A model generated the notes under the pieces. The model did no database searches and was not told the DNA's origin. It saw only the letters and a program-made list of their open reading frames with translations. Source: Lachnospiraceae bacterium (GTDB lineage Bacteria; Bacillota; Clostridia; Lachnospirales; Lachnospiraceae). Taken from it: 40,722 nucleotides of DNA. The DNA lies in assembly GCA_017469935.1 (NCBI GenBank), contig JAFUFL010000015.1, positions 1 through 40,722 of the forward strand, read 5' to 3'. The translations under genes were made by a program, and so were the position numbers. This document shows, in pieces, positions 1-7,540 of this stretch. Every line of letters starts with the position of its first letter. The first letter of the stretch is position 1.

Positions 1-1
1 C

Positions 2-364
2 TGCCGCAGCGATGTGGGGGTTCTGGGAGGAAGAGTTCTGAGCAGGACCCACAAGGTCATAGGCGGCATGTTCGACGCCCACGGCAAAGTCATGTACGAG
101 GGCTGGGACGAGGCGGAAGGCGGGCCCATGAACCGCGCGCTGTCGGTGCAGAATGCTTTTGCGGTGGATGCGCGCTGCATGCAGGTCCGGCCGGATCTGC
201 GGGGGCTCTATGAGGAGCTTGTGACGGCCCCCGGCGGCGATACGAGCACGGACTGGCAGAGGGACCCGATCGAACTTCGCCGAAGGAGCATTTTGTTCTG
301 CGCGCGTGTCCGCGAGCTGGGATACCTGATCGTGTGGGATCCCTCCTACATAACAGTGATCTGA
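2..364 (+). CDS. Family-2 glycosyltransferase, C-terminal part (5' end outside window)
   Basis: The frame is open from the first bases, so this is the tail of a longer gene. The visible stretch begins DVGVLGGRVLSRTHKV and continues through a GGMFDAHGKVMYEGWDE region, an AVDARCMQVRPDLRGLYEEL segment and an ending ELGYLIVWDPSY. That succession is the usual layout of the C-terminal half of GT-A, family-2 glycosyltransferases that modify cell-surface polysaccharides. An internal GTG at 14 could be taken as a start but lacks a ribosome site and would begin inside the domain. The next gene, 24 bases downstream, is another family-2 enzyme, so both probably belong to one surface-glycan or glycopeptide cluster lying mostly to the left. 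The catalytic part is not visible. Confidence 0.6.
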   Translation, partial: CRSDVGVLGGRVLSRTHKVIGGMFDAHGKVMYEGWDEAEGGPMNRALSVQNAFAVDARCMQVRPDLRGLYEELVTAPGGDTSTDWQRDPIELRRRSILFCARVRELGYLIVWDPSYITVI

Positions 365-388
365 CGCAGGGAGGTTACAGATATCTTA

Positions 389-1420
389 ATGAACAATAAA
401 GTGACATTGATCATTCCGGTGCGCAGGGAGGCGGACAAGCTGGTCCGGTGCATCCGGTCCGTGCAGTCGGGATCTGTGCTGCCGCAGATCATCGTGATGG
501 ACTGCACCGCAGATCCGGAGGCGCTCTCGGCGGCCAGGGAAAGATTTCCCGAGGTGCGATTTTTTGACATGGGAATGAACCCGGGCAGGGCCCACGCGGT
601 CAATACGGGGATCCATATCACCAGGACGCCCTACGTCATGACACTGTCGCCCGGGCTCCTCGTCGGGAAGCACTGCGTGGAACGGCTGAGCGGCGCACTG
701 GACGGGGACGGCGATCTTCTGAGCGCCCAGGCCAAAATATTGTCCGCCGAAGACCCGGACCGCATCAGCGGAGCGGGTTGGCTCCTGGATCTTGAGGCCA
801 ATCCGGTGGTCCGAGGCGCCGGCGGCAAGGCTTCCGACTACAGGAGAAGAGCAGAGATCACGGCCGCGCAGATGGACGCCGCGATCTACCGAATGGAATA
901 TCTGGAAGTGACAGGAATCTTCGACGAGCGCTTCTACGGCCAGCTGGAGGACCTGGACCTGGGGTACAGGGCCGCCCTCGCGGGATTTGCCAATATCTGT
1001 GAGCCCGGGGCAGCCTGCCGGGAGATGGAGAGCGAGGCGGTCAGCAGCTTCTATGAGCAGCTGCGGATCGGCAACATGGAGTATTTCCGGTATAAATACG
1101 GGATGAAAGGCCTGCGGCTCCCCGGCCGGAAGGAAGATCCGGCGCAGAAAGCCGCCGTGGAGAGGGGCAGGATGCTCTGCTTCCAGGCGGAGATGGAGCT
1201 CATGGAGCGGCAGGAACTGGGCATGTCGGTGACCAAGCAGACGCTCCCCGAGGAGTTCTACATGCAGACGCAGGCGGACGGCCCGCGCGGCGTCTATCCC
1301 CTCTACTTGGGAGAAAGGGCGGAGAAACCGGCTGTGCCGGGGCTCGAGGCGCTTAAGGACTACGGCCTGAGGCTGGCGGGCACGGCGGAAAAGATCCGGG
1401 GGATTCTCGGATTGCAATGA
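389..1420 (+). CDS. Family-2 glycosyltransferase
   Basis: A 343-residue protein with a GT-A fold signature. It begins NKVTLIIPVRREADKLVRCI, the nucleotide-binding first strand and helix. It then shows an IIVMDCTAD segment where such enzymes carry the first acidic donor-binding residue, an AVNTGI helix, a YVMTLSPGLLV segment in place of the usual DxD strand, and an EDLDLGYRAALAGF motif near residues 190-205, typical of the acceptor/base region. The canonical DxD is not clear (LSPG instead), so activity may be altered. GGAGGT lies about 12 bases before the ATG. It likely transfers a sugar from a nucleotide-sugar donor in the cytoplasm; the acceptor cannot be told. The C-terminal 120 residues do not match anything I recognise. 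Confidence 0.7.
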   Translation: MNNKVTLIIPVRREADKLVRCIRSVQSGSVLPQIIVMDCTADPEALSAARERFPEVRFFDMGMNPGRAHAVNTGIHITRTPYVMTLSPGLLVGKHCVERLSGALDGDGDLLSAQAKILSAEDPDRISGAGWLLDLEANPVVRGAGGKASDYRRRAEITAAQMDAAIYRMEYLEVTGIFDERFYGQLEDLDLGYRAALAGFANICEPGAACREMESEAVSSFYEQLRIGNMEYFRYKYGMKGLRLPGRKEDPAQKAAVERGRMLCFQAEMELMERQELGMSVTKQTLPEEFYMQTQADGPRGVYPLYLGERAEKPAVPGLEALKDYGLRLAGTAEKIRGILGLQ

Positions 1421-1510
1421 CAGCGGCGCGCAATGCGTGCAGTGAATTTTTAGTAAATTCGGATAAAAGTCTCACATTATCCGGGGGCCTTCCACAGGGG
1501 GCCGAAACGA

Positions 1511-1539
1511 TTGTAAATGGAATCGGATAATGATATGAT
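1511..1539 (+). promoter_or_regulatory. Putative sigma-A promoter for the coiled-coil gene at 1582
   Basis: TTGTAA (1511-1516) and TATGAT (1534-1539) are separated by 17 bases, with AT-rich sequence following and the gene start 43 bases downstream. It lies in the only sizeable gap between 1420 and 1582. Confidence 0.5.
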
Positions 1540-1581
1540 TGGTGGGACAGGTTTCTATTTTGAAATACAAAGAGGTAAAGA

Positions 1582-2241
1582 ATGAGCAGTTCATCCTCAG
1601 CATGGAATTACAGCAATACCGTGCCCAAGGTCGACTTTAACAATCCTGACGAGATGATCAGGGCCAACGGCGCGGCGGAAGCGGCTCAGACCGACCGCCT
1701 CAAGGCAGAGGTGGAAGATTACGCGCAGGTCGTGAGCGAACTTCGCGAGCTTTATGAGAAGAATAACGAACTGGTGCAGAAGCTCCAGTTCATGAACAGA
1801 AACGCCACGGAAGGCGTCAGGACCCTCCTTGAGGACAACAACCGGCAGATCAGTGAGAAGCTGGCGGAGCTCGAGGCGTGGGACCACAAGGCTTTCGAGA
1901 GTGAGATGCGGGCGGCCATCAGCGATGCCAGAGAGCAGATCGTCGGATCGATCCGGGAGTCCTCGGGAGCCGCACAGGACCTCTTCCAGGAGGCAAATGA
2001 GTTTAATCACAGGGACAATGTGCGTGTCTATCGAAACGTGCAGGCGTCCATGATCGCCGAGCTCAGGGGGCAGACGCAGGAGCTGAACGAGAAGCTCGAC
2101 ATCATCCAGAAGCAGTCCGAGCCGGACAAGTCCCAAGCCACCGTGCAGAAGGTCTCGATCGGCCTTCTCATCGCGATCGCGGCGGTGCAGCTCCTCGAGG
2201 GAGCGGGCCTGATCGCGCTTCTGATGGGCATGGTACATTGA
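1582..2241 (+). CDS. Coiled-coil protein with C-terminal membrane anchor, function unknown
   Basis: 219 residues, not recognised as a named family. A polar N-terminus rich in serine is followed by a long stretch (about residues 35-175) of heptad-like, charged, Leu/Ala/Glu-rich sequence with almost no glycine or proline, i.e. an extended coiled coil. The last about 30 residues form one hydrophobic segment (VSIGLLIAIAAVQLLEGAGL onward) with only a few residues after it. That is a tail-anchored layout, with the helical rod in the cytoplasm. AGAGGT precedes the ATG. The stop overlaps the TTG start of the flavin reductase-like gene, suggesting translational coupling. Possible roles such as septum or membrane organisation are guesses only. 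Confidence 0.65.
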   Translation: MSSSSSAWNYSNTVPKVDFNNPDEMIRANGAAEAAQTDRLKAEVEDYAQVVSELRELYEKNNELVQKLQFMNRNATEGVRTLLEDNNRQISEKLAELEAWDHKAFESEMRAAISDAREQIVGSIRESSGAAQDLFQEANEFNHRDNVRVYRNVQASMIAELRGQTQELNEKLDIIQKQSEPDKSQATVQKVSIGLLIAIAAVQLLEGAGLIALLMGMVH

Positions 2242-2957
2242 GCGCCGGAAGATTCCGGGGAGCGAAGGAAGCGCCCAAGAGAAGAAAGGCCGAAAGGCCT
2301 GCGGCATCCGTCCCGGGGACCAGGCAGAACTGGAGAGCTTCCAACATGCTCTATCCGGTGCCGGCAGTCCTGATCGGATGCAGGGACAAAGAGGGAAAGG
2401 ACAACCTGATGACGGCCGCCTGGGCAGGCACGATCTGCAGCGATCCCGTCATGGTGTCCGTATCGATCCGCAAGGAGCGATTTTCCCACGCCATAATTGA
2501 AAGTACAGGTGAATTTACGATCAGTCTGACGACCCGGTCGCTCGCAAGAGCCACAGATTACTGCGGCGTGCGGTCGGGAAGGAACACTGATAAGTTCAGA
2601 GAAATGAAGCTCACGCCTTTGGAATCCGTCAGGATCGGCGCGCCGGGAGTGGCCCAGAGTCCTGTGGTCCTCGAGTGCAAAGTGAAACAGATTCTGAGGC
2701 TGGGCAGCCACGACATGTTCATAGCGGAAGTTGTGAATGTGAGCGTGGACGAGCGATATCTCGACGAAAACGGAAAGCTGGAACTGGAGAAAGCGGACCT
2801 GATCGCGTACTCGCACGGGCAATATTTTGCACTGGGGGACAAGATCGGGAAATTCGGGTATTCAGTCCGCAGAAAACCGGAGACGGCGGGATCCGGAAGT
2901 TCGGGCGAAGGCGGCAAGAGGCGCCCCGCCGCGAAAGGAGCTTCCGGAAAAAATTAA
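2238..2957 (+). CDS. Flavin reductase-like (flavoredoxin family) protein
   Basis: 239 residues. From about residue 30 it matches the flavin-reductase-like split-barrel domain that binds FMN: NWRASNMLYPVPAVLIGC, MTAAWAGTICSDPVMVSVSI, FTISLTTRSLA, then CKVKQILRLGSHDMFIAEV and YFALGDKIGKFGYS near the end. Proteins of this family are FMN-containing oxidoreductases or electron carriers. The start used is TTG 2238, overlapping the previous stop. An ATG at 2346 with GGAG 7 bases upstream is an alternative, but it would remove the NW residues usually kept just before the NMLYP motif. The first 30 residues and the last 30 are basic, low in conserved content and probably disordered. Confidence 0.75.
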   Translation: MSAGRFRGAKEAPKRRKAERPAASVPGTRQNWRASNMLYPVPAVLIGCRDKEGKDNLMTAAWAGTICSDPVMVSVSIRKERFSHAIIESTGEFTISLTTRSLARATDYCGVRSGRNTDKFREMKLTPLESVRIGAPGVAQSPVVLECKVKQILRLGSHDMFIAEVVNVSVDERYLDENGKLELEKADLIAYSHGQYFALGDKIGKFGYSVRRKPETAGSGSSGEGGKRRPAAKGASGKN

Positions 2958-3001
2958 CAAAAATCGGCTTGCAGCAGTCCGGAAGCGGGTCAAATCTCCG
3001 A

Positions 3002-3030
3002 TTGACATTTCCTGTCGTCGGTACTATTAT
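3002..3030 (+). promoter_or_regulatory. Near-consensus sigma-A promoter of murA
   Basis: TTGACA (3002-3007), a 17-base spacer and TATTAT (3025-3030). One mismatch to consensus in twelve positions. It lies 38 bases before the murA start codon. Confidence 0.85.
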
Positions 3031-3068
3031 CCTGGTACTGCAAAAAAGCGATTACAACGAGGGACGGT

Positions 3069-4364
3069 ATGGAACATTATATAGTGAAGGGAGGAAACTC
3101 CCTGTCCGGAGAAGTGGAGATTGCCGGAGCCAAGAACGCAGCGCTTGCGATCCTGGCGGCTTCGATCATGACCAATGAGACCGTTACGGTGGAAAATGTG
3201 CCGGATGTCAGCGACATCCGCGCTATTTTAAAGACCATCGAGGTGATCGGCGGCCACGTGGAGAAGATCGATCGCCACACATTCCGGATCAATGGCTCGG
3301 CTATCAGCAAGGATACGCCTGTGGACAACGATTACGTCAGAAAGATCAGAGGGTCTTACTATCTGATCGGTTCTCTTCTCGGCAAGTACAAGAGGGCCAG
3401 CGTGGCGCTCCCGGGCGGATGCAACATCGGCCTGCGCCCCATCGACCAGCACATCAAGGGCTTCCGCGCACTGGGAGCGACCGTGAGGCTGGCGTCGGGA
3501 CGTGTGGACGCGAGGGCTGAGAGGCTGACCGGATCCCATATTTACATGGACGTAGTATCTGTCGGCGCCACGATCAACATCATCATGGCAGCCGTTATGG
3601 CAGAGGGAAATACGACGATCGAGAACGCAGCCAAGGAGCCCCACGTGGTTGACCTCGCCAACTTCCTCAACAGCATGGGAGCGAGGATCAAGGGCGCCGG
3701 AACGGATGTGATCCGCATCAAGGGCGTCAGCAGCCTGCACGGGACCACTTATTCGATCATCCCGGACCAGATCGAGGCGGGAACATTCATGTTCGCGGCG
3801 GCGGCCACCAGAGGCGATGTGACGATCAAGAATGTCATCCCCAAGCACCTGGAATCCCTGACCGCCAAGCTCCTTGAGATCGGCTGTCAGGTCGAGGAGT
3901 CGGACGACATGGTGCGCGTTGTGGCCACCAAGAGACTCGGCCGCACGAATGTCAAAACATTGCCTTATCCCGGTTTTCCCACCGATATGCAGCCGCAGAT
4001 CACCGTTGTTCTGGGGCTGAGCAGAGGAATCAGCATAGTCACCGAGAGTATTTTCGAGAACCGCTTCAAGTATGTGGATGAGCTCACGAAGATGGGCGCC
4101 AGCATCACGGTGGAGGGCAACACGGCCATCATCGACGGCGTGGAGCAGTACACCGGAGCAGTGCTCAGTTCTCCTGACCTGCGCGCGGGCGCGGCGCTTG
4201 TGATCGCAGCCCTCGCGGCGGACGATTACAGCGAGATCCGGGACATCAAGTTCATCGAGAGAGGCTACGAGGACTTCCCGGAGAAGCTCCGCAAGATCGG
4301 CGCGCACATCGAGAAGATCGATACGGAAGAGGACAAGAAGAGATTTATGTTCCGCGTCGGGTAA
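3069..4364 (+). CDS. murA: UDP-N-acetylglucosamine 1-carboxyvinyltransferase (MurA)
   Basis: 431 residues, full family length. It transfers enolpyruvate from phosphoenolpyruvate to UDP-GlcNAc, the first committed step of peptidoglycan synthesis, in the cytoplasm. Visible hallmarks are the N-terminal SLSGEVEIAGAKNAALAI region, the catalytic-loop cysteine (about residue 118) in LPGGCNIGLRPIDQHIKGF, the substrate-binding PDQIEAGTF motif and the FPTDMQPQ motif. The cysteine is present, so the fosfomycin-sensitive type is expected. It is transcribed from its own strong promoter at 3002-3030. Firmicutes often have two murA copies; which paralogue this is cannot be told from one window. Confidence 0.96.
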   Translation: MEHYIVKGGNSLSGEVEIAGAKNAALAILAASIMTNETVTVENVPDVSDIRAILKTIEVIGGHVEKIDRHTFRINGSAISKDTPVDNDYVRKIRGSYYLIGSLLGKYKRASVALPGGCNIGLRPIDQHIKGFRALGATVRLASGRVDARAERLTGSHIYMDVVSVGATINIIMAAVMAEGNTTIENAAKEPHVVDLANFLNSMGARIKGAGTDVIRIKGVSSLHGTTYSIIPDQIEAGTFMFAAAATRGDVTIKNVIPKHLESLTAKLLEIGCQVEESDDMVRVVATKRLGRTNVKTLPYPGFPTDMQPQITVVLGLSRGISIVTESIFENRFKYVDELTKMGASITVEGNTAIIDGVEQYTGAVLSSPDLRAGAALVIAALAADDYSEIRDIKFIERGYEDFPEKLRKIGAHIEKIDTEEDKKRFMFRVG

Positions 4365-4371
4365 GTTGGGA

Positions 4372-4400
4372 TTTACAGATTCCGCCGGACGGTATATAAT
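4372..4400 (+). promoter_or_regulatory. Promoter of the FMN riboswitch-ribU transcript
   Basis: TTTACA (4372-4377), a 17-base spacer and a perfect TATAAT (4395-4400), starting 8 bases after the murA stop. Transcription would begin about 50 bases before the riboswitch aptamer. Confidence 0.85.
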
Positions 4401-4455
4401 TGTTCGATGTAAGGACCACGGATGTGGTCGGCAACAACTTAATAACCACGATGTT

Positions 4456-4563
4456 TTTCGGGGCAGGGTGAAATTCCCTACTGGCGGTAAAGTCCGCGAC
4501 CCGCTTCGGCGGCTGACTCGGTGAAACTCCGGGACCAACAGTATAGTCTGGATGGAAGAACAA
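4456..4563 (+). ncRNA. FMN riboswitch (RFN element)
   Basis: The conserved aptamer blocks occur in order: GGGGCAGGGTGAAATTCCC, a GGCGGTAAAGTCCGCGACCCG arm, a GACTCGGTGAAACTCCGG arm, ACCAACAGTATAGTCTGGA and GATGGAAGAA. These are the family's near-invariant sequences around its six-way junction. FMN binding in this family favours transcription termination or masks the ribosome site. Here a terminator hairpin lies at 4632-4664 before ribU, so transcriptional control of riboflavin uptake is expected. Confidence 0.95.
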
Positions 4564-4631
4564 ACTTCTGGTATTGTGCAAGAGAAAGTGGAACTTTGAT
4601 TTCCGTTTTCTTTTGGCGTCGGATGTAAGGA

Positions 4632-4664
4632 AAGCCCCGTGTGCGTATGCGCGCGGGGCTTTTT
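4632..4664 (+). terminator. Rho-independent terminator of the FMN riboswitch expression platform
   Basis: AAGCCCCG pairs with CGGGGCTT across a GTGC/GCGC-rich loop and is followed at once by TTTT. It lies between the aptamer and ribU, where the FMN-dependent on/off switch is expected. Confidence 0.85.
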
Positions 4665-4744
4665 GCGGCTTATGGACCACAGCTTTCTGACACTGCACCC
4701 GGAAAGTTTGGAAAAGAATTACTGTCATTTAAGGAGGTAAAAAA

Positions 4745-5500
4745 ATGAACGGATTCTTTGAAGCAGTTAAGGAAAATGCGAGCTTTGTGGGTGTGTGCAT
4801 GATCACGGTGATCGCCGTCACGCTGATCGCCTATGCGTCCGAGAAACTGGCCAAACGCAGAAACGGGGATACGGACCGCGTGCTGGCCACCAGAAAAATT
4901 GTCATGATCGGCATGTTCGGGGCCATCTCCGGCATCCTTTACTGCTTTGACTTCGGTATTCCGATCGCGCCCTCTTTCTATAAGCTGGACTTCAGCGAGC
5001 TCCCCGCACTGATCGCAGGATTCGCGTTCGGCCCGGTGGCGGGCGTCCTGGTGGAGTTCGTCAAGCAGCTCGTCAAGCTCCTGCTCAAGTCGACTTCGAC
5101 GGCCTTTGTCGGCGACTTGGCCAACTACCTGATCGGCTGCATGCTGGTGCTCCCTGCGTCCATCATCTATCAGTTCCATAAATCAAAACACAGCGCTTTG
5201 ATCGGCTGCGTCGTCGGAACGATCGTCATGACGATTTTCGGAACCTGGTTCAACGCCGTCTATCTGCTGCCCACCTTCTCCAGGCTCTTCGGCATGCCGC
5301 TGGATGCGATCCTGGGCATGGGCGCGGCTATTAATCCCAGAGTCACGAACCTGACAAATTTCGTGATCCTGATGGTGGCGCCGATCAACATCATCAAGGG
5401 AACCGGCATTTCCGCGCTGACCATGCTGATCTATAAGAAGATCAGCCCGATCATCAAGTACGGAAATTCCGAGCTGCAGAGTGTAAAAGCAGCCGAATAA
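4745..5500 (+). CDS. ribU: Riboflavin ECF transporter S component (RibU)
   Basis: 251 residues with about six hydrophobic segments. Motifs typical of ECF S components include RKIVMIGMFGAISGILYCFD, an FGIPIAPSFYKLDFSELPAL segment and AFGPVAGVLVEFVKQLVKLL, which holds the glycine-rich and acidic pattern of RibU. RibU is the membrane protein that captures riboflavin and works with a shared energising module (two ATPases and a T component) encoded elsewhere. Control by the upstream FMN riboswitch settles the substrate. AAGGAGGT lies 6 bases before the ATG. An additional hydrophobic N-terminal segment of about 45 residues makes it longer than most RibU proteins. A terminator follows at 5515-5556, so the gene is a single-cistron unit. 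Confidence 0.92.
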   Translation: MNGFFEAVKENASFVGVCMITVIAVTLIAYASEKLAKRRNGDTDRVLATRKIVMIGMFGAISGILYCFDFGIPIAPSFYKLDFSELPALIAGFAFGPVAGVLVEFVKQLVKLLLKSTSTAFVGDLANYLIGCMLVLPASIIYQFHKSKHSALIGCVVGTIVMTIFGTWFNAVYLLPTFSRLFGMPLDAILGMGAAINPRVTNLTNFVILMVAPINIIKGTGISALTMLIYKKISPIIKYGNSELQSVKAAE

Positions 5501-5514
5501 CTCAGTGCATTATT

Positions 5515-5556
5515 GCAGACCGAACGCCGCAGTATGCGGCGGGCGGTCTGTTTTTG
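5515..5556 (+). terminator. Rho-independent terminator after ribU
   Basis: CAGACCG (5516-5522) pairs with CGGTCTG (5544-5550), enclosing a second GCCGC/GCGGC stem, and is followed by TTTTTGT. Confidence 0.88.
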
Positions 5557-5588
5557 TGTCCTTGTTTTAAAGAAGCATTTGTGGAATA

Positions 5589-6071
5589 ATGGTGTCTATG
5601 AATACGCAAATGATTAAATCAATTAAAGAGACCTCCGGCATGGAGGAAACGGCAAATTATGCCTATGAGATGGCGTCGAAGGCACAGCCCGGTCAGGTCT
5701 ACGCACTGATTGGAGACCTTGGCGTGGGCAAAACGGTCTTTACCAAGGGATTTGCGAGAGGACTGGGGATCGAGGAGCCTGTGAGCTCTCCGACTTTCAC
5801 TATTTTGCAGATTTATGAGGAGGGGCGCCTGCCTCTGTACCACTTCGATGTCTACCGGATCGAAGAGCCCGAAGAGATGGAAGAGGTCGGGTTTGATGAC
5901 TATATTTACGGCGACGGCGTCTGCCTGATCGAGTGGGCGAACCGGATCGAGGAGATCCTGCCGGAGGAGACGATCTATATCGTGATCGAAAAGGATCTGG
6001 AGAAGGGGATGGACTACAGAAAGATCACAGTGGTCCGGCCTGAGGAAAAAAGAGGCATATGCCTCTTTTAA
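5589..6071 (+). CDS. tsaE: tRNA t6A biosynthesis ATPase TsaE
   Basis: 160 residues. The Walker A loop GDLGVGKTVF is near residue 42, followed by the family motifs SSPTFTILQIYE, YHFDVYRI and LIEWANRI. TsaE is the ATPase that works with TsaB and TsaD to put threonylcarbamoyl on A37 of ANN-decoding tRNAs. The start is uncertain: ATG 5589 sits inside a possible -10 element (TTGTTT 5562-5567, 17-base spacer, AATAAT 5585-5590), and none of ATG 5589, 5598 or 5610 has a good ribosome site. If that promoter is real, 5598 would be almost leaderless. The stop codon follows directly on a 22-base perfect palindrome. tsaB comes 104 bases downstream. Confidence 0.93.
   Translation: MVSMNTQMIKSIKETSGMEETANYAYEMASKAQPGQVYALIGDLGVGKTVFTKGFARGLGIEEPVSSPTFTILQIYEEGRLPLYHFDVYRIEEPEEMEEVGFDDYIYGDGVCLIEWANRIEEILPEETIYIVIEKDLEKGMDYRKITVVRPEEKRGICLF
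6048..6069. terminator. 22-base perfect palindrome at the tsaE 3' end
   Basis: AAAAGAGGCAT followed by its exact complement, ending in a TTTT run. It overlaps the last codons of tsaE. A-run, GC core and T-run give it the shape of a terminator working in both directions, though the stem has no free loop and would open at the centre. Confidence 0.5.
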
Positions 6072-6073
6072 AA

Positions 6074-6106
6074 CCCTTCTTCGGTGGAATATCCACCGAA
6101 GAAGGG
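6074..6106. other. Strong hairpin between tsaE and tsaB
   Basis: CCCTTCTTCGGTGG (6074-6087) and its exact complement (6093-6106) give a 14-bp perfect stem with a 5-base loop (AATAT). No T-run follows on the + strand, so it is more likely an mRNA processing or stabilising structure than a classical terminator. It lies 5 bases beyond the palindrome at 6048-6069. Confidence 0.7.
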
Positions 6107-6175
6107 ATTCAGAAAAGGGTATAGCCGATTAAAAAAGACATAAGATAAAGAAACATTAGGAAAGAGATACAGGTA

Positions 6176-6898
6176 ATGAAAATTCTTGCAATAGAAGCTT
6201 CAGGACCGGTGGCAGGGTGCGCCCTGTGGGAGGACGGAACGCTGACGGCGGAGTACAGCGTCCAGTATAAGAAAAAGCACTCCCAGAGCCTGGTCCCGAT
6301 GCTGGAGGAAATGAAAGAGATGGTCGATCTTGAGCTGTCAAGCATCGACTTTATTGCCGTCACGTCCGGCCCCGGGTCTTTCACGGGACTCAGGATCGGA
6401 GCGGCGACCGTCAAGGGACTCGGACTGGCGCTCGACAAGCCGGTGCTGCCCGTCCCGACGGTGGACTCGCTGGCCTGCAACCTGTACGGGACGGACCGGG
6501 TGATCTGCCCGCTGATGGACGCCCGCAGGCAGCAGGTCTACACGGGAATCTATGAAAACAGAGACGGCCTCAATGTTTTGCGCCCTCAGTGCGTGACGGC
6601 GCTGGCGGACATCGCGGAGGAGCTGAACGGTCTCGGCAGAGAAGTTGTTTTCCTGGGAGACGGAGTGCCCGTAAATGAAAAGGCGCTGGCTGAGCTCATG
6701 AAAGTGCCGTATCTGCTCGCGCCCGCGCATCTGAGCAGACAGAGAGCGGCCGCGACGGCAGTCAGGGCGGCACAGATCTATGCGGAAAAGGGCGAAGCGG
6801 CGCTGGTGTCCTCGGACGATTTCAGGCCGGAGTATCTGCGGATTCCCCAGGCGGAGCGCGAGCGCGGGGACAAGCGCAACTACAAGGTGTTCGTGTGA
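6176..6898 (+). CDS. tsaB: tRNA t6A biosynthesis protein TsaB
   Basis: 240 residues of the ASKHA-fold TsaB family: MKILAIEASGPVAGCALWED at the N-terminus, then DFIAVTSGPGSFTGLRIGAATVKGLGLAL, and a PVPTVDSLAC segment. TsaB is the scaffold subunit that pairs with TsaD in the threonylcarbamoyltransferase complex; it lacks its own catalytic metal site. Its stop TGA overlaps the ATG at 6898 of the next reading frame, so rimI is translationally coupled or read from its better start downstream. Confidence 0.94.
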   Translation: MKILAIEASGPVAGCALWEDGTLTAEYSVQYKKKHSQSLVPMLEEMKEMVDLELSSIDFIAVTSGPGSFTGLRIGAATVKGLGLALDKPVLPVPTVDSLACNLYGTDRVICPLMDARRQQVYTGIYENRDGLNVLRPQCVTALADIAEELNGLGREVVFLGDGVPVNEKALAELMKVPYLLAPAHLSRQRAAATAVRAAQIYAEKGEAALVSSDDFRPEYLRIPQAERERGDKRNYKVFV

Positions 6899-6959
6899 TG
6901 CGGGAACTTGAAAACGGACAGAGCCTGACCGGGGGAGTCGGCGCCGCCGGCCGCCGCTC

Positions 6960-6966
6960 GGAGGAG
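6960..6966 (+). promoter_or_regulatory. Shine-Dalgarno that decides the rimI start
   Basis: GGAGGAG ends 6 bases before the ATG at 6973. This favours the 157-residue product over starts at 6895/6898, which have no ribosome site. Confidence 0.65.
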
Positions 6967-6972
6967 ACCGAG

Positions 6973-7446
6973 ATGCGGAAACCCGAAGAAATTGTGATTC
7001 GCCCGATGACGCCGGAGGATATCGAGAACGTACTGGTCGTGGAGAGGGCGTGTTTCTCCGACCCCTGGTCGGCGGAAGTCTTTTCGGCGACGCTCCTTCT
7101 GCCGTACGCCCACTACTACGTGGCGGAGATCGCGGAAGAAGGCGGCAGCCGGAGAATCATCGGGGAGTGCGGCGTGAGAGATATCGTCGGAGAAGGGGAG
7201 ATCACCAACGTGGCGGTCCACCCGGACTGGCAGGGATTTGGCGTCGCGACCAGGATGCTGGGCACTGTTTTAGCCCGGTCTGTGGAAGAAGGAATGACGG
7301 CGTTCACTCTGGAAGTGAGGGCGGGCAACAGGCCGGCCATAGCGCTGTATGAAAAATACGGGTTTCGCACGGAGGGGATCCGTGCCGGTTTTTACGAAAA
7401 GCCGGTGGAAGACGCCCTCATTATGTGGCGCAGAAACGCGAAATGA
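6973..7446 (+). CDS. rimI: Ribosomal protein S18 alanine N-acetyltransferase-like GNAT (RimI)
   Basis: 157 residues from the preferred ATG at 6973; the frame is open from 6895 at the tsaB stop. This is a GNAT acetyltransferase: IVIRPMTPEDIENVLVVE and CFSDPWS at the N-terminus, EITNVAVHPDWQGFGVATRM (the acetyl-CoA pyrophosphate loop is QGFGVA), ARAGNRPAIALYEKYGF-type helix (here VRAGNRPAIALYEKYGF) and FYEKPVEDALIMWR at the end, all as in RimI. RimI acetylates the N-terminal alanine of ribosomal protein S18. Standing between tsaB and tsaD is its usual place in Firmicutes. Confidence 0.88.
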   Translation: MRKPEEIVIRPMTPEDIENVLVVERACFSDPWSAEVFSATLLLPYAHYYVAEIAEEGGSRRIIGECGVRDIVGEGEITNVAVHPDWQGFGVATRMLGTVLARSVEEGMTAFTLEVRAGNRPAIALYEKYGFRTEGIRAGFYEKPVEDALIMWRRNAK

Positions 7447-7540
7447 TGCACACGCGCGCAGAAAGGAAGATGCTGCCATTGGCAGCCCGCACGCGGCGCG
7501 GCGGCTCGCTTCACGAGCCTAAACAATTTAAGAGGTTTTT

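Noticed and set aside
3228-4538. Minus-strand open frame of 436 codons opposite murA and the FMN riboswitch
   Set aside because: Shadow of murA; would read through the riboswitch promoter and aptamer.
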